This document shows, in pieces, positions 30,500 through 40,900 of a DNA stretch of 64,000 bases; position 1 is the first letter of the stretch; each line of letters begins with the position of its first letter. The notes beneath the pieces were generated by a model. That model was not told the DNA's origin. It ran no database searches and worked only from the letters and a program-made list of their open reading frames with translations. The DNA lies in contig CM076142.1 in assembly GCA_038025085.1 (NCBI GenBank), forward strand, positions 6,980,501 to 7,044,500, in the 5' to 3' direction. The stretch comes from Tetragonia tetragonoides (Eukaryota; Streptophyta; Magnoliopsida; Caryophyllales; Aizoaceae). The translations under genes were made by a program, and so were the position numbers.

Positions 30500-30565
30500 A
30501 ATTATTATTTATTATTTATTATTATTATTATTATTATTATTTATTATTATTATTATTATTATTTA

Positions 30566-30603
<38 letters not shown>

Positions 30604-30662
30604 TATTGTTATTATTATTATTATTATTTATCGTTATTATTATTATTATTATTATTATTGAT
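30500..30662. repeat. (ATT)n microsatellite, left arm
   Basis: An interrupted ATT repeat of about 160 bp at the inner edge of the left MULE arm. It mirrors an AAT tract of about 220 bp in the right arm. Open frames of poly-Leu/Ile/Tyr across it are artefacts of the repeat. Confidence 0.9.
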
Positions 30663-30696
30663 TATTGTTTAATTAATTAAAAATGTGAAATGATAG

Positions 30697-32629
30697 ATGG
30701 GAGGAGCCGGTAAATCGGTGCCGAGGTTATTTAGTGAACTAGCTGGTTCAGGACCGCGTCACACGAGGACGCGCGGGATTGATGCCTCTGTACGGAGACA
30801 GAGAGAGGCAGTTCGGATGAGGGAGATGACTGCTGAGCAAGACGATTACGCAAGTAGCGAGTTCTACTCCGAGGATCAGTCCATGGACGATGATCAGATT
30901 GGCGTCGAATCATCCTTAGATTGGCGCGTGGTGAAGGGCAGAGGCGGTAGGTTTGTTAGTACTGGGTCGTCCAGTACTAGCAAACGATCTAGAGCGGAGG
31001 ACGACACTATGTGGCTTATTACAGAGTCTGTGCCCGGTGGGCCGGCGGATGATAGCGTCATACCGAGTTTCCTGGGCCACGTAGCGTCTCGTATGTGGAA
31101 TGGAGAGACGAGGGGTCTCTTGAAGTGTCAGAACCGATTCAGTGTCTGTCAGCGGCTGAGTCAGTGGCGAGCGGAGATGTCGGCCGAGATGAGGGCCCAG
31201 ATCGAGGGGACTGGGTTATCACACCTGGCAGACATTATGTTCAGACATATTGACTTCCCCCTGATATCTGCATTCGTGGAAAGGTGGTAGCCGGATACGA
31301 ACTCGTTCCACATGCCGTTCGGAGAGATGACGATCATGTTGCACGATGTATGGCATATTCTTCGGATTCCTGTAGACGGACAACTCGTTTCCAATGAGGG
31401 ACGGGATGGGCAGCTGCAGATGGCGGCCATGGAGGTTCTCGGGGTCACCCGAGATGAACTGATGTGTAGCCACTGGCAGGGCGGTGCGGTCCTCACGGAG
31501 TCGGTTTTTGAGCTTTGCCGTGAGCAAGTGGAGGACATCCAGGCGACAGCTTGGATGTGGTTACTTATTGGATCCACCTTGTTTGTCGATAAGAGTGGTA
31601 ACCGTATTAGACCCTCCTGCGTGATGGAGGTGATGGACAACGGTTTCGAAACGGTGCATGACTTCTCTTGGGGATCTGCTGCCCTCGCCTTCCTATATCG
31701 TCAGCTCGGTATAGCTAGTAGCGGGGATTCTCAGGGCATCTGCGGATGCCTAACTCTCCTCCAGGCATGGATATACGAGTACTTTCCCTGCTTCCGACCT
31801 CATCGGGAGCGGATGGTTGTCGGGGACGACGAGGCTCCCCGTGCGTACGTATGGAGTGCCCAGGCTGAGGGCAAGGACGTGGTTCGACTGCACTCCTTAC
31901 GTAGACGCTTGGATCATCTGCGAGCGCCAGAGGTACGTCATTTAGTTATCGGTGTTCATGATTTATTTTGTCGTTTGCTATGTTTTTTTTACTTCACCGT
32001 AACTTTCAACATTTCTACGTACGTGGTGTGGCTGCCGTACGGTTCTAACCTGGCAGTATCTGTACCGAGGACTGTATTCATGGGGTGGCTACGGTATCGG
32101 GATATTATCGAACCGTACATGCCTGGTCGTTGTTTACGACAAATCGGGTACGTACAGAGTATCCCTTCCCCGATCTTTAGGCCAGACAAAGCGACCAGGT
32201 CATGGAGCAGTCGTTCGTACAAGGTTGTCTACCCCGAACGGATCTCATCTGATGCTTGGCGTATGTTCCCGGGATTTTACATTCTTGGTCTCCATGGGTT
32301 TCAGGCATCCACGTCAGATCCCACAGCATGTACGAATGACTACCTCGCATGGTACTACCTTCACTCCCACCCTCGGCTGATACGTGACGCTGCAGCACCT
32401 GTGATTCCTCCACGATCCAACAGCGATTATGTAAGTGATTAACTAAAATATATATTTTTTTACGTATTACATATCTCTGAACTCACACTCATTGTTACTT
32501 TTTTTGCAGTGGGTGAATCGTCTAGCCGTCGCAGCTGAGTCTTTCATTAGTTTGATTCCTCCGGAGCAAGCGGAAGGTTCTCGATCGATTATGGACGAGT
32601 ATATGAGAGATTGGCGGGCTGCCAAATGA
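30697..32629 (+). pseudogene. Plant mobile domain (PMD, MAIN/MAIL-like) gene of the MULE, nonsense-mutated
   Basis: From ATG 30697 the frame encodes a basic/acidic leader and then a plant mobile domain: HIDFPLISAFVERW, stop, PDTNSFHMPFGEMTIMLHDV, then WLLIGSTLFVDKSGNRI, DFSWGSAALAFLYRQL, VVWLPYGSN and IGYVQSIPSPIFRPDKA. A TAG at 31288-31290 interrupts the domain, yet the same frame stays open to 32442. A second intron with good borders (32431-32509) joins a last exon ending at TGA 32629. A first intron is expected after GAG 31932, but the bases before GTG 32023 are AC, not AG. Those 90 bases are open in frame, so retention would add 30 residues. Host PMD proteins (MAIN, MAIL1) act in silencing and genome stability; PMD genes are known passengers of plant transposons. 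Confidence 0.85.
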
Positions 32630-32861
32630 TGTATTGACCCTAGATGAATTTGTTATATATTTATATAAGAGTTTCATTGTTATTGTTATTTATTTATTTG
32701 TGTTATTGTAATTTGTTGTTTCTTATTTACATTTTTTATTTTATTGTAATTTGTTGTTTTATTTACCTCCAATAATCACGACCACTCTCCACATGTAAAA
32801 TATAACAATCACACAAAAATGTGACAATGATTTAAGTATAACAATCACGCAAAACATTCAA
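32630..32861. other. Spacer between the convergent MULE genes
   Basis: AT-rich DNA with T-rich runs between the stop codons of the PMD gene and the OTU frame. It probably holds both 3' ends and polyadenylation signals. No open frame of note. Confidence 0.5.
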
Positions 32862-33483
32862 TTACGTCGACCTCGCTAAACGATCCCAATGTGCTCTTCG
32901 CCTAACATACATTTGCTCCCAACCAGCGACACTATCAGAATGGGAAGTAAACCATGCTTCGCATATCGGAGGAACAGGAAAATCTGAGGCTAAATCCAGA
33001 CGGATATAATGCATGTACGAATCACCTAAATGACACATGACAATTTCCCTACTTGGACGTGTAGCAGTCGAAGGTGCTTGCAACGGTAGCACTGTGTAAC
33101 AAGAATATAACCCCCTTCCGCTGCCGTATCCGAATAACATAATCGCTGCATTGAAGAGGTTGGCAATCGGGAACAAATCCTCAATTACTATCATCCAGTG
33201 ATCATAGTTACACGCACCTCCGTCCCACATAATACGGCGGTAACCAGCGTCGACCCCTTCAACGTATAGGGTTTCGTACAATGCTCGGTTAGCTAAGAGT
33301 TCGTTTGCAATGCAAACTCTCGTCAATCGCCATTACTCTTGGTCTCCGAAAACGTAGTCCGCAATGACACGGAAACCGCAATTACCATCCCCAAGCACAT
33401 CGAGATATCCTTCAATGAAAGGTATGATGATTCCCGGAATTTTGTTAACGTGATAGAATTTAGTGAATCTATTCCGTGTCCAG
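32862..33483 (-). pseudogene. OTU-like cysteine protease frame, 3' part of the MULE transposase gene
   Basis: After an acceptor ending TCTTGCAG, one frame reads RFTKFYHVNKIPGIII, then DVLGDGNCGFRVIADYVFGD. This includes the DGNC motif with the OTU catalytic cysteine. A TAA at 33333-33335 then stops it. The same frame continues WRLTRVCIANELLANRALYE, NYDHWMIVIEDLFPIANLFN and SYMHYIRLD, the remaining OTU-like core, to TAA 32862-32864. The donor at 33577 leaves phase 1 while this frame needs phase 2, so a one-base indel or a different splice is also likely. OTU enzymes are deubiquitinases, and transposon copies are known. As it stands the domain is broken before its second half. Confidence 0.8.
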
Positions 33484-35609
33484 CTGCAAGACAATATAAT
33501 AGAAAGTCATTAATAGTACTTATCAAAAAGTAATTAACAACATTATGTACATGTTAATAAATTATGGGTTTTCATACCAGTACTCCGCACGACGTTACTC
33601 GATGAGGATGAGCTACGACCACGCCCGCGGCTCGAACTGGATGACCTAGGGCGACCACGACCCCTCTGGGAGTACTCCCATGAACTAGGATCACGTCTGG
33701 TAGAGGAACTCCCTCTCGGTCGACCTCTGACTGTCGTGTTCGCTTCCGGCTCGACGTAACTCGCTTCCTCAGGATGAAGTTGCTCATTCATAAGGACATA
33801 TATGTTGCGCACAATTGCCCGGTCGCTTGAGTTAACCTCGTCGACCAGAGACTGAAAGTATCGATGGTCCTCAGATGGATGCTCAGTCATGTCAAGCGTA
33901 GCTATCTCCACTGCATCACTAATAACGAGTGTTCGCCAAAATTTGTGGACACTATTCAAGCTAATTGGCGTGCCCGTATCCGTGGCCGTTTTCAACTCAC
34001 ACGCACACGGTATCTGATGAGTGGATCTCAATACACAACCGCAACGATCAAATACTTGGTGACTCAATTCTCTCATCCTCTTCAGCTCATTCGATAATAT
34101 TTGTAAGCAGTAATGGGAAACATACCCGGTCAGATAGTTGAATGGGAAACCCGAGTACATCACACTTCTTCGTCTTCTGCACTCTTCAAGTGTGTACTTG
34201 ATCTCAGTTATTTGTGACTCGATTGACTTGTTGACCTTGTTCCAAACATTGTCCAAAGCTCCAGTTGAGGAGTTCAACCACTGTTTTAGCGCGGCATGTG
34301 CACTCTCCACCCTGCAAGTCGTAGTGTTGCCAAGGTGTAGCACCTTATTCGTCCACGCAGCCACAAACATCTCTTTGTATCTCAGCCAGGTCTCCTCTAC
34401 ATAGGATATCACGTGAGGGTAATTCCTCCAACTAACCTTCATCGTACGCACTGCTCTATCGTACGCAGCTTCTCTGGAAGCTTCCATGATAATTTTCCAC
34501 CTCCCGTTCTTGAACCTCTGCGCGACAAGCTTATCTTTTCCACAAAGTCTGTACACTTTGTCTTCAACGACTTTGTTAATGTGCCATGTACAGAGCAAAT
34601 GGGCACTCTCGGGAAATATCTCTCTAATAGGTGTCATCAACCCTAGCTCACGATCGGTCACAATTGCTGTTGGGTGTACATCATTTCCAATAAGCATCCT
34701 CAACTTATCTAAGACCCACGCATAGCTTGCCTGAGTCTCATCCTTCATAATGGCATAAGCTATGAGGAAGTTCTTATTGGTTGGAGTCATCCCCACTATC
34801 TCAAGAAACGGCATCTTATACTTGTTTGTTTTGTATGTGGAATCTAAGCCAATCAACCAACGAAAAGACCGAAGTAACTGAATTGATGTAGGGTGTGCCA
34901 TGAACACGTGAGTTACCTCATTAGTAGCTCGGTCGGCTCTTGTCCAATGTACGTACTTATTCTCCACAGCTAAATGATGAAACTGACCAATGACATCTCT
35001 CTCTTCAAAATCAAGTTTCCTTATACGATCTCTGTGGTTGTACACATGCCGTCTAGTTGCATTGTCCTCGGAAAATTTTTCCTTAATAGCGGCCAAGATA
35101 GCACATGGCTTTGTTTGTGCCGAAGTCATGTCACGAACGAGTTTCTTTGACCCAGGACTAAGACCACTCATCTGGCGATATCCCTCAGGAAACACAGCAA
35201 AGTCATGGTTGTGCGTACCCCTAATCCCAGGCAATGTGACAATCATCCAACTACTGGACCCATACACTTGCCGAGCTCTTAACTGGAACGTACATTTACA
35301 AGCCTTTGTTTTCGATTTCTTCCGAGCAGCAGTATCTAAGTCTCTTAATTCCCCTCTGTAGCGTTCACCTCGATTGCATTTTAACAATTTTACGCTTCCA
35401 TTCTTCTTGTGTGACGAAATTATCAACTCAAACCCGATAGTAAGGGCAATTTATTTTGCCCAATTAATTGCATCTGTATCACTATCAAATAACTCATCAG
35501 TGACGAAATGCGTACTGTAATCAACACCATCACCACCGAACCGCTCCAAAGGAACCTAACGAAAACAACGAAAACAATGTTAGCTTAATCCGTTTGGACC
35601 ATGGAAGAA

Positions 35610-35718
35610 ACAATATTAATAATAACAATAAATAATAATAGTAATAATAATAATATTAATAATAATAATAATAACAATAATAATAATAATAATTTTAATA
35701 ATAATAATAATAACAATA

Positions 35719-35750
<32 letters not shown>

Positions 35751-35752
35751 TA

Positions 35753-35832
<80 letters not shown>
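35610..35832. repeat. (AAT)n microsatellite, right arm
   Basis: An interrupted AAT repeat mirroring the ATT tract of the left arm. It lies inside the predicted first intron of the transposase gene. Long poly-Ile/Tyr frames across it are not genes. Confidence 0.9.
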
Positions 35833-35833
<1 letters not shown>

Positions 35834-35850
35834 TAATTTTTTTTTTTGGT

Positions 35851-36072
35851 GTCGGTCGTCTGCCGATCTCGACTCACCCTTGGTTGAGTCGTCTGCGACC
35901 GACGACCCACCTAAGGGTGAGTCGTCTGTCGATCTCGACTCGCCCAAGGGTGAGTCGCCTGTAGCAGACGACTCACCCTTGGGGAGTCGACAGCGACAGA
36001 CGACTCACCCTTGGCTCGGTCGTCGGTCGCAGACGAGTCACCCAAGGGTGAGTCGAGATCGGCAGACGACCG
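35851..36072. repeat. Subterminal array of 33-bp palindromic units, right arm of MULE
   Basis: Inverted counterpart of the left array. It has the same CGTCTGCCGATCTCGACTC and CACCCAAGGGTGAGTCG modules with scattered substitutions (for example ACCCACCTAAGGGTGAG), so the two arms have begun to diverge. Confidence 0.88.
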
Positions 36073-36324
36073 TGCAAATAAATGCGCAAAATTTTTTTTA
36101 CCTCCGCCACCGTCGACGACACTTCCTCGTCGCCGGCAGACATCCGATGTTGATGAAGGTTGGCTATGAGAGTGGGTGGTAGAGTGGGTGTTAGAGAGGG
36201 AGAATTGGTGTGAGAGTTAGAGAGGGAGAGGATGAGTGCAAAATTTATAAAAGGACAAAATTGGAATTTGGGGGGGCGGTAGGTGGTAATTTAGGGGCGG
36301 TATTTAGTAACACCCATTTTAAAT

Positions 36325-37200
36325 ACGTATAAGTACAATCGCTAAAAAGTTTTAAAGAGAGGATCATCTACAAATATTTACCGTAATTAGTATAGCAAAA
36401 GAACAAAAGAAAGAAAAAGACAGGTGGAGTAGGGAAGTAATGAAGAATCCTATATTCTTATATCTGGCTTTGCGATGCATATATTTCAGCCCTCCCCTAT
36501 TGATTTAACAAATCATTCATTTTATGCTTTATGAATAACATTGCTTTAGATAAAGTCTCATGGCAACTTTTTTTTTCCCCTTTTTATAAAAGCATTATTC
36601 GTTGCAACAATAATTGCTAAGCAAGATTCAACTAAACTCCAAATTATAGTTGGCCAAGCAATACCAAAGGCGCGCACGGTCGATTCTATAAAAGTTATCA
36701 TGGCATTAGAGTTGATTTTCGTGCTGCCATTATGATTCCTGTTTAGCCTATGCGCGTGTAACTGATCCAAAATAGCCTTTAATTGGTCCATGCTTCAGAC
36801 TTCATCCTAAAACAAGTCTTTTGCGTGTAATGGGATATTAAGTACACATTGATTAAGAAAGAGCGTCTTGGGGTATTTATAACTAAATGAGTTATTTCAC
36901 TTATTGTTTAGAACATCCTTAATGTTATAAACACTGTTTTTTTTTTTTTAAATGTTAAATGTTACCTTGATTTCCAAAAAAAAGGAGGTTTACCACTTTA
37001 CCTTGACATTATTAGATTCAGGGTTGGGCCGATGACCAGGGAGAAGGAAATCAGAAATGAAGACCGGACCGGAAAAATCTGGACAGAAACTAATTTGGTT
37101 TTGGCTCATAACGGTTCATTAGCCCATTAGCCCATTAGTCCATAAGGCTTTATTTGTTAAGCCCAAGCCAAGCCCAGGCAAGCCAGGAACTTTCACTTCA
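36325..37200. other. Intergenic DNA between the MULE and APUM23
   Basis: AT-rich, with no supported gene. The 77-codon minus-strand frame at 36558-36791 shows no family signature. Confidence 0.4.
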
Positions 37201-37996
37201 ACCTAAACTCTCTCTCTCTCACATTCTTGATTTCTCTCTCTTTATTTTGTGAAGCAACAGAATATTGCAATTCACCGCCATGGGAGCTTAAAAAACGTTT
37301 CTCTTTCTCCAGTTTCTCTCTCCTCTTGTGGTTAAAGGGTCAAGAGGAGTCACTCTCCAACTCCAAGTAGAGCATCTTTGGAGATAATTAATTTTATTTA
37401 ATTTTTCAGCAAGGTAACATGCATTTATTTCTGGTAAATGTCTCAAAATGATACTAACATTAGTAAGTTAATGAACCCTAAATAAAATTCAGTTTTGTTG
37501 GTCCATGTTTGCTTGATGTTGATGCTATTTCTTTGCTTTGGTGTTGTGAATTTTGAATTTTTGATTACTGGCAGTGGGCAGTCTGAACTTTTTACCCAGT
37601 TAGAAAAAATATGTGAATTCGTCAGTATCAATTTGTTATACCATTGCTTGTTCCCATGCTTTAATGCAGTTTACTATGTATCTGCTTCATGAATGAGTAA
37701 TTTGTTAAAAAAAAATGGAAAAAACCCTTATTTGGGATTATGGGGAGTTAGGAATTTTGTCCATGTTTTCTGCAAATGGAGGTTGATAAAAAGTAGCTAA
37801 ATTTTCAGTGATTAAGTGTTCATTTTTTTTTAATCCTCTATCACTTCTTTGATCTGTTGGAAACTAACTGGCTGCATATCTACGAAAATGAAATGTAATG
37901 TGGAAATGGTTTTTTCCTTGGGAGCTCTTTTTGACATTGCTCAATGTTATCCATCATTGCTTTAATGCAGCTTAGAAGTGGGGCTACGAAGTGCTT
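37201..37996 (+). promoter_or_regulatory. 5' UTR with leader intron of APUM23
   Basis: A CT-rich leader (37208-37240) runs to a donor at AAG|GTAACATG (exon end 37413). The acceptor TTTAATGCAG ends at 37970, giving a 557-bp intron in the untranslated leader. The second leader exon carries 26 nt before the ATG at 37997. The transcription start is not defined. Confidence 0.55.
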
Positions 37997-40900
37997 ATGG
38001 TTTCTTTTGGTTCAAAAGCCTTACCATTGAGAAGAAGGAAGGACTGTAGCATCACTGAGAACATCCTAATATCCGGGGAGGCTAGTGCATATACGCAGGG
38101 AAGGAGGACAAGAAGTATGGGGAGAAGGGCGACCAAGAAACATGGTAATGCTGATGGGAGTCATCAGTCCAATGGCGCTTCTGGAAGTATGCCTGACAGG
38201 ACTACGAAAGATAAGAAATCCTTAAGGACCCAAGATTCCTCCGAGCCGCAAGCATCATATGTCAGGTTATTTGATATTTGTTTTAAACAAGATATTTGCG
38301 CCTATTTGTTTCCCTGCGGTATTTATGGCCACTCACCTTTTAACATGATTTCGATGTTGTGTCTTCTTCATTATTTGTGTGATAGAAAAACCTAACAGTA
38401 AAATGACTTCAGCAAGCAGGTTGATCCTGAAATAGCAAAATACTTATTGGAGATTGCCAATCTACTAGAAAGCGGTGAACTAGATTTGGAAGAACGACCT
38501 GCCGTATGTGGTAATGCTTTGGAAGAATGTAGAGGGAAAGAGGTGGAGCTTTCGAGTGACCATATTATAAGCCACACTATGCAAACACTATTAGAGGGCT
38601 GTGACGCAGACCACCTTTGCAGTTTTCTTCGTAGTTGTGCGAATGATTTTGATCGAATTGCAACAGATAGATGTGGGTCTCATGTAGCTGAAACAGCTCT
38701 TAAATCTTTAGCCAGTCATCTCCAAGACGAAGATTTGCTCTCCTTAGTGAAAGACACTTTAACCTTGATATGCCAGGTACTAAGTGTCTCTTTTCGTGGT
38801 TCCTCTGTTTACATATGTTATTTATGGATTGAATAGCAATAAGTATTTTCAGGTTGCTGCTATCTTCTGGAGTGCTTTATTCAATTTATTGCGTGTAATT
38901 TTAATGCACTAAAATGGCAATGGTGGAACTTCTGGTTGGCATTGTGACTACTGATACTTTTACGTTGTGCAAGTACCTGTTGCTTGGCTTCATGAGGATA
39001 TGTATGAAGTTTTTTCTCAGTTTCTGTTGATTCTTCCCTCTCATTTGGTTCTAATTTTCTTTTCAGGCTATAATTCGGAAACCTGTAGATGTTATGTGCA
39101 GTTGTCATGGATCTCATGTTCTGCGGAGTCTGCTTTGTCTTTGCAAAGGAGTAGCACTAGATTCAGAGGTCCATGGTGCAAAATCATCAGCTTTAGCTCG
39201 AAGGATGAATCTTAAAACAGGAAGAGAGCACAAGAGTGATACACAAATTATCCGTCAGGGATTTCCAGATCTGCTTGAGTTTCTTGTGTCTGAAATTTTA
39301 AAATGTAGCCAAACAGATATTGCAATCCTACGAGTTGACCAGTATAGCAGTCTTGTTCTGCAGGTATTCTCCAACTACCTTGACTCGTATAATATGAATG
39401 CTTTTCTAGCTGTCTATGAGATTCTTGGTTTGTTTCCTCCACTGCCAGAGGTTGTAGCATATTTGAACTGATGTGAGTTACTCCCTCCGGTCCACGGAAA
39501 TCTTGACGTTTGGAGAATATGACTAATATTAAGGAAAACACATTTTAGCACAAAAATTCCAAATTTACCCTTAAATGAGCACATGAGGTATTAAGAGAGA
39601 GAAAATCATATTTTAGTGGATATTTATTGCTTTCCTTGCTTTTGTATTACTTTCCTTACTTTTGTAGCTAGTGGTGTGAGAAATCTTTTTTTTTTATTTC
39701 CTTCCACATGAGGGTGAGAAGGTGGGAGGGGTAAAATAGTAAAGGGTGCTCCAATACATTACTATATAAGGAAACGTAAAGATTTCCATGGTCCAAACAT
39801 AAATGGAAAGCGTAAAGATTTCCGTGGACCGGAGGGAGTATATTTATTTTTATTATTATCAGGGGATTTCCTTGAGCTAGTGAGTATAAATATTTGCAAC
39901 AAATTGCAAATGTAAAAGGCCAAAATGAGCCATATTACGTGGTGTATGTGTGATATGCTGTAAAAGTGGAAACTCTGGAAAGAAGTCCTCTATAAGTTTA
40001 AGGGGAAAAAAAACTCTGACATGCCACACAATCGAAGAATATAAATTATTTGGAAAACAAAGGGAGAAATGAACCAAAGAATTATGCATATTGATGAGGT
40101 TGCCTCCTGTTTTGGAATAAACTGTTGGATGTGAACAGGAAAAAGTAGACTTTTCTGGCCACAACTCTGGAGTACTGGACATGCTTGCCAGGGGAGGGAC
40201 ACAGGGGTTAGGTTACATTCTAGGGCAGAGTTCTTGAAGGCTTTGTTGTGGGTTTTTCTATGATAAGAGGCCAACTGCTGAATATTTCCATACCATATTA
40301 CAGATCGAACATACTTGTCAGCTAAAGTTGTTTTTCTACCCTCTCTGTAGTCTCACATTCTAGGGCTTTTTCAGGGAGGTATTTGACTGTACACTGGTAC
40401 AGTGTGATTGGCATGCTCCTTTGACAATTATTATCATAAAGAAACTACTTGCCAAAGAAACTATTTATTAGACTGAACAAGGCTGTACCACTGTATGAAC
40501 ATCAGAATTCCGATGAACTATATTTCAGCTTCTGTGATTGAGAATTTATTTCACAAATATAGTTTACTAAGCATATTGCGAAGTATATGTTATAGTCTAG
40601 GTTAACACTGTTTGTGCTTATCTAATATGCATAATTCTCTATTCTGCATCTGCCAGACAGCTCTGAAGTTGTTCAGGGGACAAGATGAACAGTTGATCCA
40701 TATTATTCCAGTTGTTATGTGTTGCAACACGGAGAATGCAGAGGAAGGGAACTTCATAGAGATAACTGCGGTGCAAAACATCAGGGATTTATTGAAAGAA
40801 AATGCATTTAGCCATTTGATGGAGGTAGGTTAGGCTCTTTTGTCATGAGTATTACTTATTCGTGATTTTAATAATTGTCAGACTAAAAACTAAAACGTGG

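Larger units (their letters stand above)
33578..36143 (-). pseudogene. MULE transposase (MuDR/FAR1-like), nonsense-mutated
   Basis: Main exon 33578-35555. The frame starts VPLERFGGDGVDYSTHF and meets TAA at 35451-35453 inside ...DAINWAK-stop-IALTIGFEL. It then stays open for over 600 codons. It has a FAR1-type zinc-binding DNA-binding region (CNRGERYRGE, ACKCTFQLRARQ, GTHNHDF) and the MULE DDE core: LDSTYKTN first Asp, IVTDRELG second Asp, LLCTWHINK, and CRVESAHAALKQW. A SWIM-like C-x-C...C-x-C finger follows (CGCVLRSTHQIPCACEL), then an Arg/Ser-rich tail. A first exon at 36102-36143 (MSAGDEEVSSTVAE) inside the right TIR ends in phase 0 at GTAAAA and joins in frame at 35555. Without suppression of the early TAA no full transposase is made. 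Confidence 0.9.
29841..36315. mobile_element. Complete Mutator-like element carrying PMD, transposase and OTU genes (6,475 bp)
   Basis: The outermost inverted repeats share CTAAATACCGC, TACCACCTACCGCCCCCCCA and AATTCCAAT. They are flanked by a 9-bp target duplication, ATTCTAAAT (29832-29840) and ATTTTAAAT (36316-36324), with one mismatch. Each arm runs inward about 700-830 bp through a GC-rich coding-like patch, an array of palindromic 33-bp units and an ATT/AAT microsatellite. Between the arms a PMD gene (+) and a transposase plus OTU gene (-) converge, their 3' ends about 230 bp apart. All reading frames carry stops, so this copy is probably non-autonomous today. The short, nearly matching duplication suggests a moderately recent insertion. 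Confidence 0.93.

Noticed and set aside
30019..30680. Long Ser/Asp/Pro-rich and Tyr/Ile/Leu-rich frames on both strands
   Set aside because: They are translations of the palindromic array and ATT microsatellite, open in several frames because of the repeat unit.
35585..35947. 120-codon minus-strand frame of poly-Ile/Tyr/Leu
   Set aside because: AAT microsatellite artefact in the right arm of the MULE.
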